NCBI GenBank assembly: GCA_903893795.1
Contig: CAITNO010000099.1
Location: 1-64,000 of the forward strand
DNA: 64,000 nt
Direction of reading: 5' to 3'
Origin: Candidatus Hydrogenedentota bacterium
Lineage (GTDB): Bacteria; Hydrogenedentota; Hydrogenedentia; Hydrogenedentales; CAITNO01
Shown here: positions 44,373-54,055 of the stretch, piece by piece
How positions within the stretch are numbered: position 1 is the stretch's first letter
Layout: each line of letters begins with the position of its first letter
The notes under the pieces: model-generated
Database searches by the model: none
What the model was told of the DNA's origin: nothing
Seen by the model: the letters and a program-made list of their open reading frames with translations, nothing else
Position numbers and translations under genes: made by a program

Positions 44373-45620
44373 ATGATTCGTTATACAATCAGCATTCTGG
44401 TCTTGGGCATGGTTGCCGTTGCAGGGGCATTCGCGGACGGGATTCCGCCGCTTCAGATAGGCGTCGCCTCGGCGACCATTAATCCCCCCGTGGGAACTTT
44501 TCTGGGCGGCTACGACAATAACCGCAAATCTACCGGGATTCATGACAATCTTTATGTGAAAGTGGTTATTTTCGATGACGGAGGCAGTGCGGTTGTGTTT
44601 GCCGTGCTGGACGCGTTGAGTATTCAGTTGTTCGAGACCGACGCCATGCGGAGCGCCGCGGTGAAGAAGATTGGCGATGCACGCCTCAAGGGGGAGCGCA
44701 TTGTCGTACAGGCGACCCACAGCCACTGCGCGCCCGACCTGACCGGACTCTACGGCGCCAGCCCGGGCGAGAGCGGCATCAGCACGGCTTACCTTGAGCA
44801 GCTTACGGAGACCGTTGCCGACACGATTGCCCGTGCTTGGGCGGGACGGCAGGCGGGAAAGCTGGCTTGGGCGGAGACTTCTTGCTGTGGTTGGGCCGTC
44901 AATGACAGCGAACCGGCCAAGATCGACAACTCGGTCACCATTCTGGAATGTCTTGACGCATCAGGCAAGCCGCTGGCAACGCTGGCCAATTTTGCCTGCC
45001 ATCCGACCGTGCTGGACGGGGACACGACGCTGACAAGCGCCGACTGGGTGGGCGGGTATTATGCCGCCATGGGCGCATCCCTGCCCGGCGAGCACCTATT
45101 TTTGCAGGGGGCCATTGGCGCCTGGATTCAGCCGAAGACTCCGGAACGGAGCTTTGCACTGGCCGAGACCTATGGAAAGGATTTGGCCGAAAAGGTGGTT
45201 ACCGCACTGAAATCGACCAAGCCCGTGGAGGGCACGGTACTCAGGTTTGCCCAGAAGCGCTTTCTATTGCCGCTGGCCAATGAGAAATTCAGGCAGATGA
45301 CGGAGTTGGGGCTCACCCCGCGCGATATGAAGGGCGGCAGTGTGGAAACGGAAGTGACCTGGTTCAGTGTGGGAACGGCCCAGTTCGCCACCCATCCAGG
45401 CGAGACGGCCCCTGTTTTCGCGGAAGAAACGCGCAAGCTGATGAAATCGGGTCCCAAGTTTATTCTGGGCCTGGGCAACGACCATTTGGGTTACATTGTC
45501 CCCACCACCTATTTCGATGACCCAACCAGCGTGAAGTTTGCCGACTATTTGACCAGCATGTCGCCGGGCAGGGAGGCAGGGGCGGCCATGATGGCGGCAC
45601 TGGCCGCCATTATTCCCTGA
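44373..45620 (+). CDS. Exported neutral/alkaline-ceramidase-like hydrolase
   Basis: The 415-aa protein has a signal peptide (MIRYTISILVLGMVAVAGAFA). The N-terminal block LQIGVASATINPPVGTFLGGYD and QATHSHCAPDLTG with NFACHPTVLD match the neutral/non-lysosomal ceramidase N-terminal family, whose zinc ligands include these histidines. It is shorter than full ceramidases, which have an extra C-terminal domain. Members found near polysaccharide or lipid genes often lack proven ceramidase activity, so the substrate is open. ATG 44373 follows a GGAAAAGAG site. Confidence 0.8.
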   Translation: MIRYTISILVLGMVAVAGAFADGIPPLQIGVASATINPPVGTFLGGYDNNRKSTGIHDNLYVKVVIFDDGGSAVVFAVLDALSIQLFETDAMRSAAVKKIGDARLKGERIVVQATHSHCAPDLTGLYGASPGESGISTAYLEQLTETVADTIARAWAGRQAGKLAWAETSCCGWAVNDSEPAKIDNSVTILECLDASGKPLATLANFACHPTVLDGDTTLTSADWVGGYYAAMGASLPGEHLFLQGAIGAWIQPKTPERSFALAETYGKDLAEKVVTALKSTKPVEGTVLRFAQKRFLLPLANEKFRQMTELGLTPRDMKGGSVETEVTWFSVGTAQFATHPGETAPVFAEETRKLMKSGPKFILGLGNDHLGYIVPTTYFDDPTSVKFADYLTSMSPGREAGAAMMAALAAIIP

Positions 45621-45681
45621 ATTGGGCCGAGCGTTAGAGCAGGCATCGTTAAGGCAAACGTTCAGATTCAGCAGGAAAGAA

Positions 45682-45703
45682 GGGCAGACAGGAATGTCTG
45701 CCC
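45682..45703. terminator. Hairpin between converging genes, possible terminator
   Basis: GGGCAGAC and GTCTGCCC pair perfectly around AGGAAT between the ceramidase-like gene and the converging aminotransferase gene. No T-run follows, so termination strength is uncertain. Confidence 0.45.
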
Positions 45704-45783
45704 CACACTTGGGACAGGCATCTGTTCAGGGTCTGCCCAACGCTTCATCTGATGTCTGCATCGCGTATGGCTCAATTTCTGCG

Positions 45784-46890
45784 TCAGGAGCTTTCGGCCA
45801 GGCGGCGCAGCACTTCACAGCCCCGCTTGATGGTCTCGTCCGGGGCGGCGAAGGAGATGCGGAAGTTGCTCTTGCGCTCTGAAAATACGCTGCCGGGAAT
45901 AATCAGGAGGTTGTTTTCGATGGCCCGGCGCACAAAGGCGTCGCCGTCACCGTCGGGCACTTCGGGGAAGATATAGAAAGCGCCGCCGGGCTTGGTCACC
46001 TTGAACAGGTCTGCCAGTCCTTCGTAGACCAAATCGCGCTTTCTGCGGTAGTTGGCCAGCTTCTCCGTCATGTCGGCCTTGAGCGCCAGCACGGCCGCCT
46101 TCTGCGCGAAAGAGGGCGCGCAGACGAAGGTGTACTGCTGCAGCGTGTTCATGGACTGGATGATCTCTTCGGGACCGCCGGCATAGCCGACGCGCCAGCC
46201 GGTCATGGCGGCGTTCTTGGAGAAGCCATTGAGGCAGATGACATTGTCATACATGCCCACCATGCTGGCCGGGGCGTCATCATAGAGCAGGGACTCGTAA
46301 ATCTCGTCGGTGATCACCAGCAGCTTGTGTTTCTGGGCGACGGCGGCAATGGCCGCCAGTTCGGCCTTGTTCATGCAGACGCCGGTCGGGTTCGACGGAC
46401 TGTTGACAAGCAGGAGCTTCGTGCGCGGCGTGATGGCGCGCTCGATGCGTTCCGGGGTCAGCTTGAAGTCGGGATAGGTGTCCACCGGAACACATACACC
46501 GTCGAGCAGATTGACCAGGTGCTTGTACATGACAAAATAGGGGTCGGCGCAGATGACTTCATCGCCCGGATTGACCGTGGCCAGCAGGGCCAGATACAGC
46601 CCGCCCGACACGCCCGAGGTGACCATGACATTTTTGAGGGGCACACCGAACTTGGTTTCGTAGTATTGCGAGGCGGCCTCGCGCAGGGGTTCAATGCCCC
46701 AGGTCTGGGTGTAGGAATTGAATCCGGCCCGGATCTGCCCAATGGCCTCTTCCTTGCACAGCTCATCCACGTCGTAATCGGGCTGGCCGATGCTCAGGTT
46801 GATGGGATTCTTCATCTGCGCGGCCAGGGCGAATATCTTGCGGATGCCGCTGGCATCGATTTTGTTCATTCGGTCTGCGATAAATGACAT
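45784..46890 (-). CDS. PLP-dependent class I/II aminotransferase (aspartate/aromatic type)
   Basis: It transfers an amino group between an amino acid and a 2-oxo acid. The 368-aa protein has the PLP lysine in NGFSKNAAMTGWRVGY (Lys225), NSPSNPTG for the cofactor pocket and ITDEIYE for the PLP-ring contact. The fold type I layout is close to AspC/PatA-like enzymes. ATG 46890 has AAGGAG seven bases upstream. It runs divergently from two aryl-CoA-ligase genes, so an aromatic 2-oxo acid product feeding those ligases is plausible but not shown. Confidence 0.92.
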   Translation of the reverse strand: MSFIADRMNKIDASGIRKIFALAAQMKNPINLSIGQPDYDVDELCKEEAIGQIRAGFNSYTQTWGIEPLREAASQYYETKFGVPLKNVMVTSGVSGGLYLALLATVNPGDEVICADPYFVMYKHLVNLLDGVCVPVDTYPDFKLTPERIERAITPRTKLLLVNSPSNPTGVCMNKAELAAIAAVAQKHKLLVITDEIYESLLYDDAPASMVGMYDNVICLNGFSKNAAMTGWRVGYAGGPEEIIQSMNTLQQYTFVCAPSFAQKAAVLALKADMTEKLANYRRKRDLVYEGLADLFKVTKPGGAFYIFPEVPDGDGDAFVRRAIENNLLIIPGSVFSERKSNFRISFAAPDETIKRGCEVLRRLAESS

Positions 46891-47136
46891 GGAGGGACTC
46901 CTTGGTTGGGCTAAACTTCGCCATTTTACTCGCAGAGCCGTGGTCGCGCAAACGGACGGCACCCTCGGGAAAATACGGCCTGGTTTTTTCAACTAATAGT
47001 ATAATCGTGCAATTTGCCACAAGCTTTGTAATTGTTTATACTGAGTCCTGTCGAACGGTTTCGGGTGCTCGTTTTCTTGCCGGGAGTGTGTAACTCTTTG
47101 GGAGACAAGGGCCGTACACCTGTGAAAGGGATGGTG

Positions 47137-48468
47137 ATGACAGAGTTCTGGCATGATCCCGGTTGCACGTTTCATCCTGTCAGCGCGCCGGACTATCTGC
47201 CGGTCAAGCAGTTGCGGCAGTTGCAGTTGCACCGGCTCAGAGCAATCGTTCAGCGGGCTTACGACCATGTGGCCCTTTTTCGTAAGCGCATGGACGAACG
47301 GGAACTGACGCCCGGCGTTCTGGAAAACTTGTCCGACATCGCGAAGCTGCCCTTTACGGTGAAGACCGATCTGCGCGACACCTATCCTTTTGGCCTTTTT
47401 GCCAGTCCCATGAGCGAGGTGGTGCGCCTGCACGCCTCCAGCGGCACGACGGGCAAGCCCATCGTGGTGGCCTACACCAAGGAAGACATTGACGTGTGGT
47501 CCAGCGCGATGGTCCGCTGCTTTGCTGCCTGCGGGCTGGGGCAGGGGGACATCATTCAGAACGCCTACGGCTACGGCCTGTTTACGGGCGGACTAGGGGC
47601 GCACTACGGCGCCGAGGCGCTGGGCGCGACGATTATCCCCATCTCGGGCGGCAACACGGACCGCCAGATCATGCTGCTGAAGGATTTCGGCACGACGGCC
47701 ATCTGCTGCACGCCCAGCTATTTCCTGCGCATTATCGAGCGGGCCGCGGAGATGGGCATTGATCTGCATGAACTGCCGCTGAAGGCGGGCGTTTTCGGGG
47801 CCGAGCCCTGGACCGAAGAAATGCGCAAGCGCATTGAAAAGGGGTCGGGCATCAAAGCCTTCGACATCTACGGTCTGTCGGAAATCGTGGGTCCCGGTGT
47901 GGGCAATGAGTGTTGCGAGCAGAACGGCCTCCACATTTTCGAGGATCATTTCTATCCCGAAATCGTCGACCCGGTGACGCTGGAACCGGTTCCGGACGGG
48001 CAGGAGGGCGAACTGGTGCTGACCACGCTGAGCAAGCGGGCCATGCCCATGATTCGCTACCGGACGCGCGACATCACGCTGATTCACGCCGAGGAATGTC
48101 CCTGCGGCCGGACCATTCGCCGCATCCGGCGCATTTCGCGGCGCAGCGATGACATGTTCATCATTCGCGGCGTCAATGTGTTCCCGTCGCAGATTGAGGA
48201 GGCGCTGCTGATGGTGGAGGGCACGGCCCCGCACTATGAGATTGTGCTGACCAACGACGGCACGCTGGACGATATCGAGGTGCACGTGGAAATCACGCCA
48301 GAGGCATTCAGCGACCGCATGGGCGCACTGGAGGCGTTGCAAAAGAAACTGGCGGCCTCGATCGAGAAGATCATCAACATCCACGTGAAGCTGAAACTGG
48401 TGGAGCCGAACACGATTCAGCGCAGCGAAGGCAAGGCGAAGCGGGTTATCGACCAGCGGCCGAAGTAG
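47137..48468 (+). CDS. Phenylacetate-CoA-ligase-like acyl-CoA synthetase, first copy
   Basis: A PaaK-type member of the AMP-binding family, 443 aa, activating an aryl acid to its CoA thioester. The [14 protein letters not shown] loop binds ATP; the [12 protein letters not shown] segment and YRTRDITL are family marks, and the C-terminal domain ends in [14 protein letters not shown] 47137 with AAAGGG six bases upstream is preferred to ATG 47131 and to earlier in-frame starts. It is followed by an ACT-domain gene (50 bp) and a second PaaK-type gene. Confidence 0.92.
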   Translation: MTEFWHDPGCTFHPVSAPDYLPVKQLRQLQLHRLRAIVQRAYDHVALFRKRMDERELTPGVLENLSDIAKLPFTVKTDLRDTYPFGLFASPMSEVVRLHASSGTTGKPIVVAYTKEDIDVWSSAMVRCFAACGLGQGDIIQNAYGYGLFTGGLGAHYGAEALGATIIPISGGNTDRQIMLLKDFGTTAICCTPSYFLRIIERAAEMGIDLHELPLKAGVFGAEPWTEEMRKRIEKGSGIKAFDIYGLSEIVGPGVGNECCEQNGLHIFEDHFYPEIVDPVTLEPVPDGQEGELVLTTLSKRAMPMIRYRTRDITLIHAEECPCGRTIRRIRRISRRSDDMFIIRGVNVFPSQIEEALLMVEGTAPHYEIVLTNDGTLDDIEVHVEITPEAFSDRMGALEALQKKLAASIEKIINIHVKLKLVEPNTIQRSEGKAKRVIDQRPK

Positions 48469-48518
48469 TCCCGAAACCGAAACGCGCCGCCTGGAAGGGC
48501 GGAAAAGAGAGGCATGAC

Positions 48519-48944
48519 ATGAAGATACATCAACTTTCCATGTTTCTTGAGAACAAGCCGGGACGTCTAAGCGAGCCCTGCCGGCTGCTGGCCGACGCCG
48601 GGATTAGCATCGTGACGCTGTCCCTCGCGGACACGCAGCAGTTTGGCATAATGCGCCTCATCGTGCACGACTGGGAAAAGGCGCGCAAGGTGCTCGAAAG
48701 CGCGGGCTGTGTGGTCAATGTCACCGAAGTGGTGGCGACCGAGGTGGATGACCAGCCGGGCGGGTTGGCCAAGATTCTCGAGGTCATCGAGCAGGCAAAG
48801 GTGAACATAGAATACATGTACGCATTCACCTTCCGCTCGGGCGACAAGGCAGTGCTGGTGTTCCGCTTCAATGATCCCGACGCGGCCGTTGAAGTGCTCA
48901 AGGCCAAGGGGATCAACGTGATCGGGAATGTGGAGCTGTATTGA
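48519..48944 (+). CDS. Tandem ACT-domain protein
   Basis: The 141-aa protein is two ACT domains in a row (QLSMFLENKPGRLSEPCRLL at the start and EVDDQPGGLAKILEVIEQ from about 75). ACT domains bind amino acids and act as small regulatory sensors; this stand-alone tandem type is often found beside PaaK and aromatic 2-oxo-acid oxidoreductase genes. Its position between two PaaK genes suggests it reports aromatic amino acid level to that pathway. The ligand is unproven. Confidence 0.88.
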   Translation: MKIHQLSMFLENKPGRLSEPCRLLADAGISIVTLSLADTQQFGIMRLIVHDWEKARKVLESAGCVVNVTEVVATEVDDQPGGLAKILEVIEQAKVNIEYMYAFTFRSGDKAVLVFRFNDPDAAVEVLKAKGINVIGNVELY

Positions 48945-49076
48945 GGGGCCGTCTGGCAGGAGTTGAAATCTGACATTTGAGATTTGAAATTGGATTGCCC
49001 AGAGAGAAGGGTTGACCGTGTGTGCTTTTTTGCCGGCTGAGCGGTGACCGGGCGGGCAAAGAGATCGAGAAATGAA

Positions 49077-49271
49077 ATGCACAAGTCAAGCATTGGCACC
49101 GGGCTCGTCGTGTTCATAACTGTGGTGATTGCAGGCCCCATCACAAGCCACATGCTGGCCGGGTATTCTGTCGCAGGTAGAGCGGCGATTGTTGGCGCCG
49201 TGTGCGGTTCTTCCTGTCTGCTACTTACCATGGGCATTTACTGGGTTGGCAGACGAAGAGGCAAGAGCTAA
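49077..49271 (+). CDS. Small two-helix membrane protein
   Basis: A 64-aa product with hydrophobic segments about 8-24 and 35-54 and a short basic tail (GRRRGKS). An upstream GTG (49044) in frame would add 11 residues; ATG 49077 is favoured only weakly by a GAGAAATGAA site. It sits in the 443-bp gap between the ACT gene and the second ligase gene. Function unknown and existence as a real gene moderately supported. Confidence 0.5.
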   Translation: MHKSSIGTGLVVFITVVIAGPITSHMLAGYSVAGRAAIVGAVCGSSCLLLTMGIYWVGRRRGKS

Positions 49272-49387
49272 TTTCGCCTCGTTAGAAGGTTAAAGAAACG
49301 ACATCCAAATGGCCGCGAAGTTGGCAGTCTGAATGGATGTCGAACAGGGTGTTGCGCCAAAACCGTTGCGCCTTTTCGGGTGTGAAT

Positions 49388-50710
49388 ATGAGCAGCTTTG
49401 TAGTCGAGAATCGGATTTGGGACCCGGCGGAGCTGATGCAACGCCAGGAACGGGCGGCCCTGCAGTTGGAGCGCTTGCGCGAAACGGTCGCGCGTGCTGC
49501 CCGCGTGCCTTTCTATCAGAAGATCTTTGAGAAAGATGGCATCACCCCGGAGAAGTTAAAGACACTCGACGACCTGCGCCGCCTTCCATTTACCACCAAG
49601 GACGACATGCGCGACAACTATCCGCTGGGCCTGTGTGCTGTGCCCCGCGCGGAGCTTGCGCGCATCCACGGATCCTCGGGCACCACGGGCGTGCCGACTT
49701 TTGTCGGGTACACGAAGAATGACCTGAAAATCTGGGCGAATCTGTGCGCGCGTTTTCTGGTGGCCGGCGGACTGCGGCCGGAGCACACCGTGCAGGTGGC
49801 CTTTGGATACGGTCTCTTTACCGGCGGTTTTGGCCTGCATTACGGCATCGAGGAGGTGGGCGCCGCCATCATTCCGGCGGCGTCGGGCAACACGCCGCGC
49901 CAGATCATGCTCATGCGCGACCTGGAACCGGACGTGCTGATTTGCACGCCCAGCTATGCGCTGAACGTGGCCGAAGTGATGCACTCCATGGGCCTCGACC
50001 CGCACGGGATGAGCGTGAAGTACGCCCATTTCGGCGGAGAGATGTGGACCGAGGATTTGCGCGTCGAAATAGAGAATCAGACGGGCATTCTTGCCTTTAA
50101 CAATTACGGTCTCAGCGAGATTATCGGTCCCGGTGTGAGCGGCGAATGCGCCGTGCGGGAGGGCATGCACCTGCAGGAGGACCACTTCCTGGTGGAGTGC
50201 CTGGACCCGGAGACGCTTGAGCCGGTCGAGGATTATGCCTACGGAGAGCTGGTCATCACCGCGCTGACGCGCGAAGCCATGCCGATGATCCGCTACCGCA
50301 CGCGCGACATTGCAGCCATGGACCCGTGCCTGTGCGAGTGCGGAAGGACCACGCGCCGCATGAGCCGCGTGATGGGCCGGTCCGACGACATGTTGATCAT
50401 TCGCGGCGTGAACGTGTTCCCGTCGCAGATAGAGGAGGCGCTGCTCGCCGTGGAGGGCACGGCGCCGCACTACCTGATCGAAGTGGACCGTCCCGGCGCG
50501 CTGGACGAGGTTTCGGTGAAGGTGGAGGTGAACCCCGGCTTCTTCTCGGACAAGATGAGCGAGATGCAGGATTTGCGCGACCGAATTGACCGCAAGATTC
50601 AGGGCTACACGGGCCTGCACGCTCGGGTTGAACTGGTGGCGCCCAAAACCATTGAGCGTTCAGCGGGCAAGGCGGTGCGGGTCATCGACCATCGGCTGAC
50701 GCGAAAGTAG
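49388..50710 (+). CDS. Phenylacetate-CoA-ligase-like acyl-CoA synthetase, second copy
   Basis: The 440-aa protein is a paralogue of the ligase at 47137: shared blocks include [69 protein letters not shown] and the C-terminal RSAGKAVRVIDHR. The two copies probably take related but different aryl acids. The first ligase, the ACT gene and this one lie on one strand, perhaps as a single unit with an internal start, since 443 bp separate ACT from this gene. The ribosome site before ATG 49388 is weak. Confidence 0.92.
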   Translation: MSSFVVENRIWDPAELMQRQERAALQLERLRETVARAARVPFYQKIFEKDGITPEKLKTLDDLRRLPFTTKDDMRDNYPLGLCAVPRAELARIHGSSGTTGVPTFVGYTKNDLKIWANLCARFLVAGGLRPEHTVQVAFGYGLFTGGFGLHYGIEEVGAAIIPAASGNTPRQIMLMRDLEPDVLICTPSYALNVAEVMHSMGLDPHGMSVKYAHFGGEMWTEDLRVEIENQTGILAFNNYGLSEIIGPGVSGECAVREGMHLQEDHFLVECLDPETLEPVEDYAYGELVITALTREAMPMIRYRTRDIAAMDPCLCECGRTTRRMSRVMGRSDDMLIIRGVNVFPSQIEEALLAVEGTAPHYLIEVDRPGALDEVSVKVEVNPGFFSDKMSEMQDLRDRIDRKIQGYTGLHARVELVAPKTIERSAGKAVRVIDHRLTRK

Positions 50711-50713
50711 GCA

Positions 50714-51574
50714 TCAGTTCGCGGTGGGTGCCGGGTAATTGTCCTTGCTGAAAATGTCGAAGTGGAGGTTGTTCCTAGGACCGAACCAGCCGACTGCATA
50801 GCGGCTGTTGCTGGCGCCATAGACGTTTTGGTCCGGTGCCCATTCCCACTTTTCGTTGCTCACGTGTCCGTCGCACCAGACCACATTGATTCGGCCATAA
50901 TGGCGGAAGTGCATGGAGGGGGAACTGGGCTGTGCCGGGTCGCCGCGGGGATGGCTGACCGAAACTGCCAGCGGGGGTTCCAGAAAGCTGTATTCGACGA
51001 TGTACCCATCCTGCGGCATGGCGGCATCGGCGAACATGACAGTGCCCGCCGGGTCGGCGATATGGACGTCGGCCGCGCCGTTGCGGCAGGCCTGGTCCGG
51101 GTCCTCCGTGGTCGAGAGGGTGGAACCCACATAGGCCATGTTGTATCCATACCCCCCGGTCCCCGATTCAAAGGTGTTCGCCGTTCCTCCGCGCTTTCGG
51201 ACTTCCATGAATTCGGGACATTCCTTGACCCGCCCGTCGGCAAGGTACTCAAAGAGTGGTCCCTGGTGAAAATCGAAGTCGCTGTTGCCGTCGGAGCTTT
51301 CCCGGCGGCCGTGCCAGCGGCAATGATTGCCGTTTTGGAAATCGAAGATGTCGGCGGCGGCGGGCACATAACAGCCCTTGTTTTCACCGGCGTACATGAC
51401 GTTCGCGAGGTACAACTGCCGTAGGTTGTTGACGCACTGGGTGGAACGGGCCTGGGCGCGGGCGCGGGAAAGCGCGGGCAGCAGGATGGCGGCCAGAATG
51501 CCGATGATGGCGATGACCACCAGTAGTTCTATCAGCGTGAAGGCTGTCCTTTTTTCAGGAACAGGGGGCGTCAT
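50714..51574 (-). CDS. Type II secretion-like prepilin (DUF1559 family)
   Basis: The 286-aa protein has a class III prepilin N-terminus, [17 protein letters not shown], cleaved before the Phe by a prepilin peptidase. The mature part has the DUF1559-type ending [18 protein letters not shown], an H-X9-DG motif. Such prepilins are numerous in Planctomycetota and relatives. ATG 51574 overlaps the stop of the PEP-CTERM-like gene as ATGA; an earlier in-frame start would lie inside that gene. It is thus translationally coupled downstream of the riboswitch-led surface protein. Confidence 0.9.
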   Translation of the reverse strand: MTPPVPEKRTAFTLIELLVVIAIIGILAAILLPALSRARAQARSTQCVNNLRQLYLANVMYAGENKGCYVPAAADIFDFQNGNHCRWHGRRESSDGNSDFDFHQGPLFEYLADGRVKECPEFMEVRKRGGTANTFESGTGGYGYNMAYVGSTLSTTEDPDQACRNGAADVHIADPAGTVMFADAAMPQDGYIVEYSFLEPPLAVSVSHPRGDPAQPSSPSMHFRHYGRINVVWCDGHVSNEKWEWAPDQNVYGASNSRYAVGWFGPRNNLHFDIFSKDNYPAPTAN

Positions 51575-53778
51575 GGGTGCCGTCTGTCCCGGCCTGTGCG
51601 CATGGAGGCTGCCCATCCCGTGGCGAGCAGCACAAGTCCAGCGAGAACGGTGGAGGGGCCGGGCACGGGAACATAGTCGAAGAGATAGTTCCCCTCGGCC
51701 AGAAGGGTGGCCTCGGTCGCTTCTGCGTAGAGTTGGACCGTCACGGCCCGGGTGTCGCCCGCCTGTCCAGTGTCGGTGCGAATGCTGAAGTTGGCTATGC
51801 CCGCAACGGTGCGCACCTGGAAACCCTCGGCGGCGGGGTCGGCGTCGGTGACAGCGACGGGCATCCCGCCGGTGACCACCAGCGTCAAAAACGTGCCCTC
51901 GGCGATGCGGTTGCCGTGGGCGTCGTGAATCTCGCCGGTGTAGAAGTAGATGGGACCGGGGGCGGTCGCGTTGGGATTCTGAATCCAGAGCGAGGTGGAC
52001 TCTTCCGGCGGGCCGGGAAGGAAATTATAGGAAGTTTCGCCGGCGATGCGGCCGTCCGGTGTGGCCGCGCGCACGGTGGCAAGGCCGGCGGATGTGGAGG
52101 CGCGCAGGGTGAAGGACAGGGTGCCGCCAGAAATGGCCACCTGCACCCCGTCTACGCCGGGGTCGGCGTCGGCGGTGAGGATGGCGGCCAGATTCTCGGG
52201 GGAGACGGTGACGGTGATCAGGGTGCCGTCCGCCACGGGAGTGGCCCCGTCCAGGATGGGATCACTCTGGAAAACGACGGTATTTGTGCCGTCTGCCACG
52301 ACGCCTGCCGAGGGGGTGCCGTGCAGGACCACCGGTGCGGCGGCAACGTTTTGGTCGCCTGAACCGGCCACCGAGGCAAGCGCGAAAAGGCCGGTGAGGC
52401 TGGAACGGAAGAGGACCAGATTGTTGGCCGGGTCTCGCTGGACCCCGGTGATGCCCGTTTGGGTCCACTGGCTCCCGTCGAAGCGCCACGGTTCGAGCGA
52501 CGCCTCGTCTAGTCCGGCAATCTGTCCGCTTGTATAGGCGAGAGTGAACTGCGCATCCTGAATCTGCGCTGCGGCGAAATCTGGGACCGTAGACACAAAC
52601 TGGCGCCTTGCGCCGCTGGGCAGGCGGGCAGGGACGGCCGGTTGTGGCGCGGCAGCAGGCAGAATATCTACATTGCAGTTGAAAAGCCGTGTGCCGGTGC
52701 GGGTGCCTTTGGAGAAGAGGGTGATGGCATTGCCTGCGGCGTCTTTGGCTTGGCCAAGCAGAGTGCCCGCGGCGCTGCCGCCGTATTCGGTGGGGATTTC
52801 GAGAGGGAGGACGGTGCTTTCGGGACGCAGCGGGTCGGTGCCTGCAACGCGTGTTTCGTAACTGTCGGTTACGCCGTCGTTGTCGCTGTCGGTCAAAGGG
52901 TCAATGTCCACGACCGCCGAGACCTCCGGGGCGACCGTTCCAAAGCCGGCGACGGAACCGTTGACAAAGGCGCTGATGCGGATAAAATCGAACTTGGCCA
53001 GATTCGCGGGCGTACCGTCCGGATTCACGGCCCAGGAAATGTCGAAGGCGTCTCCGCCGCCGGAATAAGGGGTCAGTCCCACTTTGAGGGGATCATCGGG
53101 ACGGAGATAGTTGTCGCGGTACTCCTGGATGGAGGGGGACATGTCGGAGTAGCCCCAATCGAATTCGGTGCCGTCGGTGTTCTGGTCGAGGACATTGCCC
53201 GCAAGCGGGGGAGAGGGGTTGGCTATTCCTGCGGGAAGGACGGTGGCGCGCAGGTTGCGGCTGCCGGGAATGACATACCACGGGTCATCGGCAAGGCCGT
53301 TTCCGTTCACATCCTCGCTGATCTCGATGAGGGCCGCCTCCGCCCAGCGCCGCGTGGGCACGCCGCCCACCCAGAACGCATTGCCATGGACGACAAAATC
53401 GAGCCCCATGGGATTGTTTGGGTCATTCAGCACGGGGGTGTTGAACTTGAGGGTGATGTAACTGCCCGGTGCCGCGCCGGGATGGCCGATGCAATAAGCC
53501 TTGGCGTTGTTCGGCGCGAGCACACCGCCCCCGGCGGGCGCGCCGAGCGCCTTGGTGGGGTCGGTGAAGCCTGGCTGCGAGTCGATGCCGTTATAAGAGA
53601 CAATAGTGTCGGCCCAGGGATCATCGAGGGGGAGGGTTGACAGTTGACAGTTGACAATTGACAACGGAAGCATATGCATCGCTGGTGCCGGGGAGTGGAA
53701 GGCGAGACAGAATCCCAGCGCATAGGTGAAGGGGAGGAGGCGCCTCAATACGCCGACAACAAATCCGCTATTCGTCAC
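51571..53778 (-). CDS. Cobalamin-riboswitch-controlled surface protein with a PEP-CTERM-like anchor
   Basis: The protein is about 735 aa. A signal peptide ([23 protein letters not shown]) leads to an N-terminal domain with [25 protein letters not shown] and [20 protein letters not shown], the outline of exported cell-surface domains in vitamin-transport contexts. Then come beta-sandwich domains with a calcium-type [12 protein letters not shown] loop, and a C-terminal sorting signal (VPVPGPST, hydrophobic helix, RTGRDRR) resembling PEP-CTERM with Gly for Glu. GTG 53778 is preferred (GAGGG seven bases upstream); longer forms begin inside the riboswitch. TTG 53748 is an alternative. It overlaps the prepilin gene by 4 bp. 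Confidence 0.72.
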   Translation of the reverse strand: MTNSGFVVGVLRRLLPFTYALGFCLAFHSPAPAMHMLPLSIVNCQLSTLPLDDPWADTIVSYNGIDSQPGFTDPTKALGAPAGGGVLAPNNAKAYCIGHPGAAPGSYITLKFNTPVLNDPNNPMGLDFVVHGNAFWVGGVPTRRWAEAALIEISEDVNGNGLADDPWYVIPGSRNLRATVLPAGIANPSPPLAGNVLDQNTDGTEFDWGYSDMSPSIQEYRDNYLRPDDPLKVGLTPYSGGGDAFDISWAVNPDGTPANLAKFDFIRISAFVNGSVAGFGTVAPEVSAVVDIDPLTDSDNDGVTDSYETRVAGTDPLRPESTVLPLEIPTEYGGSAAGTLLGQAKDAAGNAITLFSKGTRTGTRLFNCNVDILPAAAPQPAVPARLPSGARRQFVSTVPDFAAAQIQDAQFTLAYTSGQIAGLDEASLEPWRFDGSQWTQTGITGVQRDPANNLVLFRSSLTGLFALASVAGSGDQNVAAAPVVLHGTPSAGVVADGTNTVVFQSDPILDGATPVADGTLITVTVSPENLAAILTADADPGVDGVQVAISGGTLSFTLRASTSAGLATVRAATPDGRIAGETSYNFLPGPPEESTSLWIQNPNATAPGPIYFYTGEIHDAHGNRIAEGTFLTLVVTGGMPVAVTDADPAAEGFQVRTVAGIANFSIRTDTGQAGDTRAVTVQLYAEATEATLLAEGNYLFDYVPVPGPSTVLAGLVLLATGWAASMRTGRDRRHP
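53637..53664. repeat. Heptamer tandem repeat inside the surface-protein gene
   Basis: Four copies of TTGACA plus G or A run head to tail within the coding sequence just after the signal peptide. This is the pattern of short tandem repeat (STRR) elements known in cyanobacteria and other bacteria; it is read here as a phase-compatible insertion. Confidence 0.75.
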
Positions 53779-53809
53779 AAGAAAGCCCTCGCTGCTGACC
53801 TTGGGCGCG

Positions 53810-53829
53810 GTCATGGCCAAAACCATGAC
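53810..53829 (-). promoter_or_regulatory. Hairpin between riboswitch and surface-protein gene
   Basis: GTCATGG and CCATGAC form a perfect 7-bp stem around a 6-nt loop just after the riboswitch, covering two in-frame ATG codons. It could be part of the expression platform; no U-run follows, so translational control is more likely than termination. Confidence 0.5.
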
Positions 53830-53846
53830 ACACACACCCGGTACTG

Positions 53847-54049
53847 ATCGGCAGGTCTTCGGACTCACAGGCAGGGCCGTGTTACGGGCTGGCCTACTGG
53901 ACGCCGCTTCCCGGGCCGCCTGGCCCAGTGCTTCCCCCGGTGGCGAACCGCCGGGTGGCGTCGTTCGTTCCTGATTACCGCTGCGGGGCAGTCCCGGATT
54001 TACACCGGGTTCCCTCTTAGCGTCCGGTCATGAGACCGGGCGAACCGAC
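53847..54049 (-). promoter_or_regulatory. Cobalamin (B12) riboswitch
   Basis: On the minus strand the leader contains the hallmark core AAGAGGGAACCCGGTG, the segment GGACTGCCCCGCAGCGG with the TAATC that follows, and the B12 box AGTCCGAAGACCTGCC. The closing P1 stem pairs GTCGG (54049-54045) with CCGAT (53851-53847). Size (about 200 nt) and order of elements match the family. It begins at the predicted transcript start. Confidence 0.95.
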
Positions 54050-54055
54050 TCCCCT

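Noticed and set aside
53637-53664. CRISPR-like repeat
   Set aside because: The unit is 7 nt with no spacers; it is a short tandem repeat. No CRISPR array or cas gene is seen in the window.
53779-53868. Longer start for the surface protein at 53868
   Set aside because: That codon lies within the B12 box of the riboswitch, which makes it unlikely; GTG 53778 has a ribosome site.
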